64,000 bases of DNA from Gentiana macrophylla (lineage: Eukaryota; Streptophyta; Magnoliopsida; Gentianales; Gentianaceae): contig CM047805.1 of the NCBI GenBank assembly GCA_026214975.1, positions 185,753,333 through 185,817,332 on the forward strand, written 5' to 3'. The notes beneath the pieces were generated by a model that saw nothing but the letters and a program-made list of their open reading frames with translations, ran no database searches and had not been told where the DNA came from. The position numbers and the translations under genes are program-made. Position 1 is the first letter of the stretch; each line of letters starts with the position of its first letter. Below, one piece after another: positions 25,591 to 36,877 of the stretch.

Positions 25591-27657
25591 CTGTGAATTG
25601 AGAGAAAGAGTCAGAATACACACACACACACACACTACAATTTTCAAGAAACAAAAACAGCATTTTCATTATGCATGGATACGACCAATCGAATGTGTAA
25701 AAATTGATCTTAAAAATATTATCCAGCACTCCTTTCTCTTTCCCAATAACACACATACACACAATGTCAAAATAGAATCACGAGCAGAAACCACTACTCT
25801 TCTTCCTATCACAACCCAATAATGGTTCCCGCACCTATCCTCTCAATGACAAAAAAAACATATGCAGGATCCATTAAATGGGCTTGAACTAGCCACTTAA
25901 AGAGATTCAACTTTATAACGCGCTCAGCTTTAAGAAAATATAAGTTTTCCCTAACAGGCGGTAGCACAAAGAAACTCAACTTCCAACACTTGACGAAATA
26001 TTTCTTCTTTTTCCTTCTAAAGGGATATTTTAGCTCTACAAAGATGGTTAACAAGGTTGATGTTCTGATTTTGTAAGCCGTTCGTGCGGAGCACTGCACA
26101 AAATGTCAAACTTTCACAAGGCTTTAGCTTAAACTATTAAGGTGAAATGAACAGAAAATAACATACTATAAATTTGTCAATTGGTCAAAAACAAGCCAAT
26201 AGATCCATAAACAACTAAAAACTGGCAAAAAGTTTCCCCTTCTATGCTTTTCCAAAGCCTTCAAAACAACAATGTTGGAGCGAACTGCTTCATGAAATGT
26301 CATTGAAAGCATTAATCCCGTGCGAACATATATACGGTGGTCAAACAGCTATGCACTCTATATTAAAAATAAAGGGCATTGTTAATGGCACCACACCCAA
26401 TATACCCGGGCACCAAACCTGTGCAAAATTCGACTTTTTAGGGATCGAAATGTGTTATTTCAACCCCCGCAAATATAAACTCACGGAGATCTTCGTGGGC
26501 GGTTAGCCTTCTGTTAGGATCTCTTACAGGCTTTTTTCGGACCAAATCTTTTGCACTTTCTGAGATACGGGGCAAGGGGTCAGATGAGAAATCAAGCTCA
26601 CCTTGCCAAACCTCCTTAAAATTCTCCTCAATAGTTTCTGCTCCAAAGTTAAGTAAATTCAAGAATGATAAAGTCTAGATTAACAACATAGAAAATCTAA
26701 TAAAAGGCCCAAAGAGCTTCTGCATATATAATTACCTCCCCCAAATTGTGGTACACCACTAAGAAGAATGTATAGAATTACACCTGCACTCCAAAAGATC
26801 AGCCTCAGGACCATGACACTTTGAAAGAACTTCTGGAGCAACATAATATGGTCTTCCAACAACTTCGTTTAATGTCTCCCCTGTAGACAAAGACATTGTA
26901 ATAAATATTTCAAATGTTACTCATCAAAGACATTTATTTGCTCCATGTTCAATCGCAGGATTCTATCGATTCATGTGGCTAGGTTTCCTCTGCTATAAAG
27001 GTAATAAACAAGATTTCAAATTCCAATTGAATCACCAGTCATTTTTGTAGAATCAATTTCAATAGGAATAAAGCATATACATACTTTACTATAAGCTTCC
27101 TAATGGCCTTCTTTCCCGGCTCTTAGTTGACAGAAGCTGTTTCATTAGAAGCAGTAGCATTTGTCATAAAACTCTGGGACTGATTCAGTACTACCTATCT
27201 AGACATTTCAACTCTTGGCAAAATGCAGTCCTAATTTTGGCTTTGTAAGATGCTAGAGCCAATGCTTATCTTTCCACACCAAAAAGAGGGATGTTTGCTC
27301 AGTGCTGTCACTGAAAGTGCTCCCTGTTTAGTGTTTACCATTTTGCATATAATATAAGTAACCGGTTTCTGATGGGAAAACTTAAAGCTTTTCTTTTCTT
27401 TTCTTTCCTTTCCTTATTTTAAGACAATAAAACCATAGCCCCGACTAGTATGATTAAAGTATCAATCTTTTTGGCTCTAGAACTAGCCTGATGGGTCCAT
27501 ATGATGCAAGAAGAATGGAAATTATACCTTGCTTAAAGAACACAGATTGCCCAAAATCTATGACCGTTATTGGTTGACAAAACAAGAAATTCTCCGGCTT
27601 AAGATCCCGATGCATTAGTCATTACCCCCAAGGAATGACAGGCCTTTATGACACCAA

Positions 27658-28278
27658 CTATTGTCCTAATAGCTCTGCTGCCTTTCTCTCTGAGTAATGT
27701 CCAACTTTTGCAATCCCATCAAAAAGATCACCCCCTGTGCAAAGTTCCATGACGACGATATGAACAGCCACAGAATCCTTGTATGCATCTTTAATCGAAA
27801 TAACATCAGGGCTCACAGATATGTGATGCATGATGTTAACTTCTCTCCTAACATCATCCACGCCATCTTGAGTCAATAGTTTCCTTTTCGCAATGGATTT
27901 GCAAGCATACTGTTTCTCTGTTGCTCTCTCAACACAAAGAAAAGTAGTCCCAAACTGTCCATTTCCAAGCTCATCTCCCAAATCATAATGCTCCTTGAGA
28001 TGGCATGTTTTGGTTCTTACAACTGAATCCACTATCATCCAAGGTCCGTAAGGGTTTTCTTTGGTTGGTCCCATCTGGACTTCCGGCACTTGTGCTGCAT
28101 TCGGGTGTTGTTCTTGGGCAGGGCAGGTTTCTAGCTTATGACCACAGCCGAAACATATCATTTGCAATCCTTCATACTCTACCTTGAATCTCCTCCCATT
28201 TAAAACCACCGTAGGCTCTTTTTTATTTCCGTGAATACCTCTCGTGCTTGGCTTGATAGCACAAGCACGATTAGGCAT
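27658..28278 (-). CDS. Chimeric open frame: LINE ORF1 zinc knuckle joined to CDPK kinase N-lobe
   Basis: A 206-codon frame. Residues 1 to about 82 resemble plant LINE ORF1: [19 protein letters not shown], a shortened zinc knuckle (C-x2-C-x-H-x4-C instead of C-x2-C-x4-H-x4-C) and PYGPWMIV. From about residue 83 ([18 protein letters not shown]) it is CDPK, with P-loop GNGQFGTTF, the ATP-binding Lys in ACKSIAKRK, and [13 protein letters not shown]. It ends before the catalytic HRD loop, so no kinase activity is possible. The in-frame join could be chance. No promoter or transcript evidence can be seen. Confidence 0.55.
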   Translation of the reverse strand: MPNRACAIKPSTRGIHGNKKEPTVVLNGRRFKVEYEGLQMICFGCGHKLETCPAQEQHPNAAQVPEVQMGPTKENPYGPWMIVDSVVRTKTCHLKEHYDLGDELGNGQFGTTFLCVERATEKQYACKSIAKRKLLTQDGVDDVRREVNIMHHISVSPDVISIKDAYKDSVAVHIVVMELCTGGDLFDGIAKVGHYSERKAAELLGQ

Positions 28279-28354
28279 GGTTTATGCCATGAAAGGGCCT
28301 AGCTTCTCAATAAGTCATTCAATGAACTAACCATACTTAAAGCCTGCACTTGTC
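28033..28354 (-). mobile_element. LINE ORF1 fragment inserted in CDPK exon
   Basis: The 322-bp insert is flanked by the direct repeat AACTGAATCCAC (28021-28032 and 28355-28366), which belongs to the CDPK exon. It encodes the ORF1 zinc-knuckle segment on the minus strand. There is no poly(A) at the expected 3' (left) edge, so it is not a standard LINE insertion. It may be an internally primed or templated repair insertion. Confidence 0.65.
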
Positions 28355-28524
28355 AACTGAATCCACTTTGAAGTGTGCTTCTTCTTCTTCCCATCGCCAA
28401 CTATTACACCAAATCCGGAGGCTTACGCTGCACCAATAAAGAACTTTCATGTTCTTAAGAGATGGAAAGGGGGGCTATACAACTGACCTCATTGTTCTTT
28501 AGGCTATGCACAAATATTCCCCAT

Positions 28525-28998
28525 TGCAGTAACTACTTGATTATTCCCCACAAGTAATTGCAGCAAGAAAGAATGAAACAATAAACGATTGATAGAAAAG
28601 AGACGATTTTATTTATTTCACACATTTGAGTTACAGCAAGTAAGATCCTATAAATAATCGGTACATCAAATTCGATACACATACGTTTACGTGAAGGATT
28701 AATTCAGAAAAGATACAAGAGAAGCTAATGGGCTTTATCCTACTCCTACCTTCATTTATCCTTTCTTGCGTGCTGCTGCTAACTTTTATCTCTTAAATAT
28801 TTACTATCCACTTATAGTTTTAAAAAAAAAAAAAAAAAAAGAGGCTGAACCTCAGATAATGACACTAAAAACCCTTTTGAAACAACTACAAAGATAGCAA
28901 TTTTATGAACACGCACAAATCAAAATTGGCAATACAAAAAAGAGCCCTTGAAAATTCAAATGGCACCAACAAGTAGAAATAAATAGTGATAGAGCATT
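28525..28998. other. CDPK upstream region with empty LINE site
   Basis: No gene. A T/A-rich stretch with an 18-nt A-run (28819-28838) precedes the sequence CACTAAAAACCCTTTTGAAAC (28864 on) that matches the left flank of the LINE in blocks A and B. It runs straight into AGCAATTTTATGAACAC, the right flank of the LINE, and so represents the pre-insertion site. Confidence 0.6.
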
Positions 28999-29302
28999 GG
29001 TTTACCATTTCACACTCCTCTTGTAGGCTTTCGTCTTTCCCCAAATGTACACACTCGTATGTGTATAATTTACAAACTTGGTGCCAGCCGACTTTTGCAT
29101 TTCTGAGTAATTCTAAAGAAGGAGACGAACTGAAAGGGAAAGTGGGAACTGGCAAGTTTTCTTTTCTTTATTTCCTGTTGAAATTCTTCAAACAGCGTCT
29201 TTGTGGTTTGGATTACAAAGCCAGCACAAACAATTCGTGGAGTCGTGGATCCTGTACTGCGATTAATCGATAAAATCATTTATTGTCGGTGTAAAATAAC
29301 GA

Positions 29303-29369
29303 TCCGCTGTAGCACAAGCTTTGGCAAATCATTCATGATTTAATTCCGGGTTCGACTCCTGGCAGCGGA
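29303..29369 (+). tRNA. tRNA-Glu-like sequence (copy 5)
   Basis: At 67 nt this copy keeps paired acceptor halves (TCCGCTG with CAGCGGA), a T-arm CCGGG-TTCGACT-CCTGG with consensus B box GGTTCGACTCC, and an anticodon-like arm AAATC-ATTCAT-GATTT whose loop contains TTC (Glu). The D-arm (GCACAAGCTTTGGC) is irregular. A T-rich tract with TTTTTT follows 10-15 nt downstream. It may be a tRNA pseudogene, or a pol III-transcribed tRNA-like RNA. Confidence 0.6.
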
Positions 29370-30308
29370 ATTCCTTATTTTTTCAGGGAAGAGAAAAGAA
29401 TCATCATGGCCCAACTCTTTTAAGATGGGCGACTCATAGCATAGGTATTACTTCCCCTGTCCCAAATTGATGAAAAATTGACATATACATGTCTCGTTTC
29501 TAAAATTTTATGAAAGATGTAAATCTGTATCTGCATGTACATTTTTTTACTACGTCAATACATCAGTGTATGGTTGTCTATACATTTTTTTTACTACGTC
29601 AATCCAAAATATTAAACTCTCACACCTCATATCAAAAGCTTCTCTCACACCTCATATCAAAGGCTTATTATAATCATTGTTGTCTTATCACTGAATTATA
29701 CCCCTGAGGTTTCACATTACATTTTATCGATGTGGTGTTATATTTTGGTACTTTCAAAGTTTATGATGTTCATGCTCATTGTGGTATATTGGTGTATCTT
29801 TATCATTGGAAGAACGGGTAAACATGTCATTTTATATATCTTTTCTCATGTATACATGTCATTTGATGTATTAAGCGGCATGTATATGTTTTTGTAACGA
29901 AAAATTGACAAGTGTTTCATATATTTTGTAACAAATTCACTTACATTTTACGGATGATGGTTTTGGTTTTTGTCAAATTTATGCCAACAAATAGTGTATT
30001 GGTTTACCATTTCACACTCAGAAACTCTTCTTGTAGGCTTTTGTCTTTCCCCAAATATACACACTCGTATGTGTATAATCTACAAACTTTGTGCCCGCCG
30101 ACTTTTGCATTTCTGAGTGGTTCTAAAGAAGAAGACGAACTGAAAGGGAAAGTGGGAACTGACAAGTTTTCTTTATTTCCTGTTGAAGTTCTACAAACAG
30201 CGTCTTTGTGGTTTGGATTACAAAGCCTGCACGAACAATTTGTGGAGTCGTAGAGCCTGTACTAGAGTTAATCAATAAAACCATTTATTGCCAATCTGAA
30301 AGGAACTA

Positions 30309-30375
30309 TCCGTTGTAGCACAAGCTTTGGCAAATCATTTATGATTTAATTCCAGGTTCGAATCCTGGCAGCGGA
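30309..30375 (+). tRNA. tRNA-Glu-like sequence (copy 6)
   Basis: Same layout as copy 5. The acceptor halves are TCCGTTG and CAGCGGA (one wobble pair), the T-arm is CCAGG-TTCGAAT-CCTGG, and the B box is GGTTCGAATCC, an exact consensus. The anticodon-like stem AAATC/GATTT is kept but the loop is ATTTAT, so TTC is lost. A TTTTTT run follows. Confidence 0.6.
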
Positions 30376-31118
30376 ATTATATATTTTTTAAGGATAAAGA
30401 AAAGAATCATCATAGCTGTCTTGTTTCTAAAATTTCATGAATAATGTAAATCAGTGTCTGGCTGTCTTTACACTTTTCTAACTACGTCGATACAAGGTAC
30501 CGAACTCTCACACCTCACATCAAAGGCTTCTCTCACACCTCATATCAAAGACTTATTATAATCCCTGTTGTCTTATCACTGAATTATACCTCTGAGGTTT
30601 CACATTGCATTTTATCGATGTAGTGTTATATTTTGGTAATTTCAAAGTTTATGATGTTCATGCTGATTGTGGCACATTGGTGTATCTTTATCATTGGTAG
30701 AGAGAGTAGATATGTCATTTTATATATCTTTTCTGATGTAGACATGTCATTTGACGTATTAAGCGGCATGTATATGTTTTTGTAACGAAAAATTGACAAG
30801 TGTTTCATATATTTTGTAACTAATTCTCTTTCATTTTACAGATGATGGTTTTTGTTTTTGTCAAATTTATGCCATCGTTATAGAGTTAGAATTCGCACTG
30901 GCAGTTTTCTTATTTTTTGGATGGACACAAGATTAACTCGATAAATACATATATAGACACCTTCAAACGAATCAATTTAAAATACTCGCGTTACACGTAG
31001 TCAGGTTAATTTTTCAAGAAAATCATGTTTTTTTGTGTGTGTAAAAAATGAGTTTGTATATTTCACATCCTGATTTATTCGGGCCGAATAATCATCCATT
31101 TAATCGTACTATATGATT

Positions 31119-31766
31119 GACGATGCTAGAAACCGTCTAAGAATAAATCCAGACGTATTTCTTTTAGTGACAATAATTCAAGAATAATCGAATAATGTGG
31201 ATGAGGTTTAGGCTGATTTTTAGACTGAGCTTGAGAATTATTTCTCTCAAGTTGCCTACGTAACCAATGACTGTATTGGAATCAAATATCACGTAGTTCC
31301 TTAGGGTTGTTTATATAAGGGATGTCTAATCCCTTTCCTTGTTCTACAAGAATTCGTATTCTTAATCGCTAAGGATAATCACGAGTAAATCCCTATTATT
31401 TAGGGATAATTGTGGGCGTGTTTAAATGACAGGATCAAAGTCATAACATCTTAAGATTCTTTCCATGTTTATCCTATAGTATAGCAACATGTTTAAATAT
31501 CGGATAAGGAAGCTATGGCCGACCTGGGTCGAGCCTTCTTAGGTCATCTATGACCCGAGCTGCGTTACCCGACCTCCCATCTTACCGAGCCAACATGCGG
31601 TGGTAAGCTACGAAGGCCCGAGCTGACCTCCTACCTAGGGTTCAGGTCCGCTACTTCAGTTAGACTTGAGGCTCCTGGCCTTTACTAGTTACTAATTCTC
31701 TGTCTTCATTAATGACTTGGTCATTCTATGGATGACACATGGCAGGTTGGCCCAACCCTTGAAATC
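31119..31766. mobile_element. Insertion relative to paralog, possibly a solo LTR
   Basis: About 650 bp absent from the paralog at 3270. It starts near TGACGATGCTAGAAACC. It has GC-rich clustered phrases (CCCGAGCTGCGTTACCCGACC, CGAGCCAACATG) and a TATA-like GTTTATATAAGGG at about 31309, as in plant LTR promoters. No target duplication could be settled, so the class is uncertain. Confidence 0.4.
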
Positions 31767-32407
31767 TCATAAATACGATCATTTGACCTTTGCTATTTAT
31801 GATTAATTATCAACATAGAGAGATTTAAAAGGCTCAAAAAATGAGAAATCATGTAAAATAAATTGTCTCTTATCTACATATCACCGTTAAATAAATTCTA
31901 ATTCTATTCCGAAGAGGACGAAGATTTGAACATTGATTGATACCCTAAAATAAAATGACACTTCCAATACTTCAGATTCAATCTATATGTATGATTGAGT
32001 TCTATTACTATTCGATATTATCACGGTTCCTAATAACTTTTCCGTATTTGTATAACGTTTTTTTAACACTGAATTTTAATGCACAAACAGTTATTGATAC
32101 ATATTTTTGCAATTTCTATTTTTGATGTCGAATATATAATCGAATTTTTAAAGACACATGTAATTTTTTTTTTTTTTTTGCAAACACACACACGCATATT
32201 TAAAAACACATAATTCATGTACCGAAATTTACTAATTATTTGTAGAGGTGCGCTACAAGTACATAATTTGTAATATTTCAATTCACCTTAAGGGATTAAG
32301 GAAATGACGACCTTAAGTCATAACACACTTTTTATATTGTATTTAAACACTCATATCAGATTCTATTAACGAACTCTTTATTTTATATTTTTTTAATACA
32401 TATTTTT

Positions 32408-32783
32408 ATTTTTATTTTGAGGGAAAAAAAACTTTTTATTAAGCCAAGTCCGCAATAGCGGCAGAAATTACATCGTGAGGGGGAGAAGTTTCCCAACCAA
32501 TGTGACCGGTATGTTCTAACTCATGTCTAGCCAAAAGGCGCGCCGGGAAGTTTCCAGTACGCTTAACAAAAGAAAAGGATGAAGATATGAAGGAAGGCAA
32601 AAGCGCAAGACATTCGCGTGCTAAGCAACTAAAGACAGACAAATCATCCGTCGGCCACACTAATGCCTGGACACAAGGCAAACAATCCGTCTCAAAAATG
32701 ACTGCAGAGAGCCCCAATCGAATAGCCTCCTCCATTGCCAAAAGAAGTGCCGCATCTCAAAAGTTTCTAATTACAATCCGCAC
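32408..32783 (-). mobile_element. 5'-truncated LINE fragment with RNase H domain
   Basis: A 376-bp insert is flanked by a 14-bp target duplication TAATACATATTTTT (32394-32407, 32784-32797); the paralog at 3905 has a single copy. On the minus strand it encodes MEEAIRLGLSAVIFETDC and FVKRTGNFPARLLA, the C-terminal part of the RNase H (RVT_3) domain of plant LINEs. It ends with a TTAATAAAAAG tail on the left side. It belongs to the same LINE family as 60487-61600. Confidence 0.8.
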
Positions 32784-33825
32784 TAATACATATTTTTCTA
32801 ATTACAGAATCTCCATCCAATATGAAATATATCATATTTTCTATTTTATATTATACGGTATGAATAAAAGAAAATTTACAGAATCTGAATGAATGAGATA
32901 GTTGTAAAGATTATTTTACAGAATCGCCGACTTTTTAATGCACGAACAGTTAACGATACTTATTTTTACAATTTATATTTTTTATGTTTAATATGTAATC
33001 ATATTTTTAAAGAAACAATTGTACTGTATGCACACGTATTTAAAAACCCGTAATTCATGTAACATATTTTACTAACTATTTGTAGAGGTGCGCTACAAGT
33101 ACATAATTTGCAATATTTCAATTCACCTTAAGGGATTAGGGAAATGACAACCTTAAGTCATATAATATTTTTATATTGTATTTAAACACTTACATTAGAT
33201 TCTCTTAACGAATTATCTGTTTTATATTTTTTAATACATTTTTCTAATTACAGGATCTCCATCCAATATGAAATATATCATATTCTCTATTTTACATTAT
33301 ACGGTAGATATAATTTTTTTGACAGAATCTTGATGAATGCGGAAGTTGTAAAGATTATTTTAGAGAATCTGTATTATACAATAAACAATAGATTATCAGC
33401 CGCTGCAGTGATATTTTCCTAAATCGGACTATTCAAATCACTAAAATAATTTTTGTAAAGGATTTACGGTATCTATGGAAAGTGATTTATAAGGGAGTTC
33501 AATGGGTAAAATGTAACAAAAACCTTATACTATATATATTTTTTTTTGAAGGGTTATACTATATATATTAATTGACGTATTTTGGTCTTCAACTTCAATA
33601 ATTGTGCTTCTAAAAAAAGCCTTCAATAATTTTGAAAATATCTTTGTCCCAAATTATATCCTTAACTAACATATACTCATTCTACTATAAATGGGAAAAA
33701 CAATAATTATATAATTGATTTCTTGATGCCAAAGGATAAAAATAAATAATAAATTCCAACTTGATGTAAACTATGACCCAGTTTATGTTTATAATAATAA
33801 ACACCGTCCGTTATAGCACATTAGA

Positions 33826-33880
33826 TCCGCTGTAGCACTTGGCAATTCAAATTTGACTGAATCCTGGTTCAAATCTTGCA
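33826..33880 (+). tRNA. tRNA-Glu-like sequence, truncated (copy 7)
   Basis: The block B counterpart of copy 2. It keeps TCCGCTGTAGCACTTGG and a weakened B box GGTTCAAATCT. The 3' acceptor half is replaced by GCAGTAATGTG, and about 120 bp of local rearranged repeats of TGCAGTAATGTGTTG follow (33877-34060). Confidence 0.5.
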
Positions 33881-36877
33881 GTAATGTGTTGTTCTGCATG
33901 GTTCAACACCATTCAGGAGAATTTTAATGCAACAAGTAAACCTCACATGCAGTAATGTGTTGTATTTTTTATGCAACAAATAAACCTAATAAACTAAACG
34001 AATTTTAAAAAAATGAACCAAAAGAAAAATCACATGCAGTAATGTGTTGATTCTGCATGATTCAACAACATTCAGGAGGAGTATACAATCGCTCCTGAAC
34101 AAATAAGAAAAGGAATAGAAAATTATATTCACATACATGAGAAAAAAGAAAGAATAAAACATGCAAACACAAAGTCAATGAACCATTGTCTCAATAAATC
34201 CAACATTCAAGCCATTTTAGCTAGGAAAAGTTGCCAGATCGATCATGCATCATGGCAGCAAATTCGTTGTAGTCTATCTGACCGTCCTGTCAAACAAGAA
34301 AAAAGAAACATACGCTATTGAACTTCTTCAAAAACGGTCAAAGGTACAAGTAGAATCATGTTCACTTGGTGGCACACCTCTAAGAAGAATATATAGGATT
34401 ACACCAGCACTCCAAATATCAGCCTCAGGACCGTAACACTTTGAAACAACTTCTGGAGCAACATAAAATGGACTTCCAACAACCTCATTTAACGTCTCCC
34501 CTGTAGTCAAGAAACAGTAATAATTATTTCAAATGTAACTCGCCAAAGAATGCAAAAACATTTCTTGCCTCAAAGTTCATAATTACAGAGAATCAATGAT
34601 GCAAACAATCATAAAGTAAAGCTGGAAAGCAGCATACCCTTAACAGCTTACAAGATAAATTACAGGATTCTATCAATTCATGTGCCTAGTTTTCTCCTGC
34701 TAATGAAACCAATAGGTTGCCTTTTCTTTCCTCGAAATACTTCTCTACGACACATGTCGATACTTTCTTGTTTCCCCTCTGAGTACACATGCTGAACATA
34801 ATTTTATTTAACAGGCCAGAGTAAATTTAATAAATGAAGACATTCAGCACGTTGTAATTGTTTCATTTTTCTACAAAAACACTTGTCTTCACAAACGAAA
34901 ATTCGTAGAGAGACCTACATAAGACGCCGAATGGACAAAACTTCTTCTTCTTATTGAAGAAATGGTGACATTGATAACCAAATGTTTTCTTAGATACTAG
35001 CATCTCGACCCTGAACCGCCACGATGGCCTACTATGAAACTTTCCTTCTTGTCATAGTTCAATCGCTCATTGATTATGCTATAAAGGTAAGAAATAGATT
35101 TGACTCATGAGATTTCTAATACCAGTTGAATCAGCACCACCCTTTGTTGTATCAACCTTAAAACAATAAAGAATAGGCATGCCTCACTATAAACTTCCCA
35201 ATGGCCTTCTTGCTCAGCTCTATTCTATTTTGATAGAAGTTGTTTCATCAGATTCAGGAACATTCAACATAAAATTCTGGGACTGATTCAGCACTACCCA
35301 TCAAGAAAGTTCAACTCTTGGCAAGCCCTAATTTTGGTTTTATAAGATGCTAAAACCAACTCCTATCTTTCCGCACCAAAAGAGGGATGTTCTCCAGCAG
35401 TTTTTATGAAGTTGTCCTTTTATTTAGCATGTGTTTGCAGCTATCACTGAAAGTGCTCTCTTTTTTTCTCTTTTTTTTAAGGGTGCTCTCTGTTTAGTGT
35501 TTACCATTTTACAATAATAAAAGTAACCAGTTTCTGGTGAATAGACTCGAAGCTTTTCTTTCCTTTCCATCTTTCCAGACAATAAACCATAGCCCTAACT
35601 AGAATGAATAAAGTTGGTGCTAGAAGAGTGAAAATTATACCTGGCTTTACGAACACAGATAGCCCAAATCTATGGCTGTTATTGGTGAATCCTCTCCCTA
35701 ATTGACAAATAAGAAATTCTCCGGCTTAAGATCACGATGCATTACCCCCAAGGAATGACAGATCTTTATGACACCAACTATTGTCCTACATAGCTTTGTT
35801 GCCTTTCTCTCTGAGTAAAGTTCACCCCCCATGCAAAGTTCCATGACAATATGAACAGCCACAGAATCCTCATATGCATCTTTAATAGCAATGATATCAG
35901 GGCTCCCGTATAAGTGATGCATGATGTTAACTTCTCTCCGAACATCATCTACGTCATCTTGAGTCAATAGTTTCCTTTTCGCAATGGATTTGCAGGCATA
36001 CTGCTTCCCTGTTGCTCTCTCAACACAGAGAAAAGTTGTCCCAAACTGTCCATTTCCAAGCTTATCTCCCAAATCATAATGCTCCTTGAGATGGCATGTT
36101 TTGGTTCTTAAAACTGAATCGACTTGTAAGCCTGCACTTACCATTCTCCTAACAGAAGACGGAATCTTTGGCTTTGGGGTCTCTACAGGCTTGGGCCTTC
36201 CAACTCCTACAATGACCTTATTACCCTTTATACCATGGTCGTTGTCACGGATTTTATGCAATGAAAAACAACAAGTAATAAATTTATAAATCCGGTATTC
36301 CCCAAGTGTAGGGATCGTAGTATAGCGATTAATACCGGAGTCGATCACAGGGAATCGGGGTATCTAGTTCATTAATTTTCCTAAGATTGATACTATTATT
36401 ACGAAACCTAAAACTAAAAACGATAAGATAAACTGGACAGAGGATTGTCAGTCCAAAGCCAGGAAGGATAAAAGCGATAATAAATAAATAAAACTATAAA
36501 CGAGAAAAAACAATAAAAACGATGATCATGGTGATTAAACAATGAACAAACAATAATCCACCGTTCCCGCAACCCTATATTTCCTCTCTAAAGTTATCTT
36601 GTGATGATTTAATTAAAGATGTGGTTCACCTATCAAAGGTATGAATTTCTACTCTCGTAGGTAATTCGCCTATCAATCTCTCATCTCTCGATATATAAGA
36701 TTGACGCTATCAAAACAAGGTGTAAGATCTCTCAATCTAGCAACCTAGATATTCAACCTATCAACTCTCGTTATGTCAAGGTCAAAAATCCCATCTTTCC
36801 TATGGTGATCTAAGGTTTACACCGACTCTCGTCATATGGTAAACATCAATAAACATTCATCTTTCGATATCGATTGC

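Larger units (their letters stand above)
26438..28524 (-). pseudogene. Calcium-dependent protein kinase pseudogene, older copy 3
   Basis: The start region at 28524 reads MGNICA then stop. The middle N-terminal part keeps LLVQRKPPDL (about 28430), which supplies the correct frame lost in copies 1 and 2. An inserted LINE fragment (28033-28354) interrupts this exon. The kinase N-lobe (28032-27658) keeps GNGQFGTTF and ACKSI. The catalytic loop region near 27620 has extra bases that break HRDLKPENF. The [10 protein letters not shown] exon (26862-26740) is frameshifted. The next exon (about 26652-26500) keeps ELDFSSDP and SAKDLVRK and then runs into unrelated codons. No EF-hand exon is found. It lacks the LINE of copies 1 and 2, so it diverged earlier. 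Confidence 0.8.
28999..30880. repeat. Tandem repeat of about 1 kb containing tRNA-Glu-like sequences
   Basis: Unit 1 (about 28999-29985) and unit 2 (about 30000-30875) share the same order: TTGGTTTACCATTTCACACT, a TACACACTCGTATGTGTATA stretch, a tRNA-Glu-like sequence, a short doubled CTCTCACACCTCATATCAAA motif (29610-29660, 30500-30560), and a common tail. No protein-coding gene is supported; short frames within are not conserved between the units. Confidence 0.75.
30890..32928. repeat. Diverged copy of the 3055-4049 region, with two insertions
   Basis: The sequence is homologous to 3055-4049 but interrupted by an insertion at about 31119-31766 and a LINE fragment at 32408-32783. It ends at 32928, where it is joined to a second, near-identical copy starting at the equivalent of 3598. 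That junction marks the left edge of block B. Confidence 0.7.
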
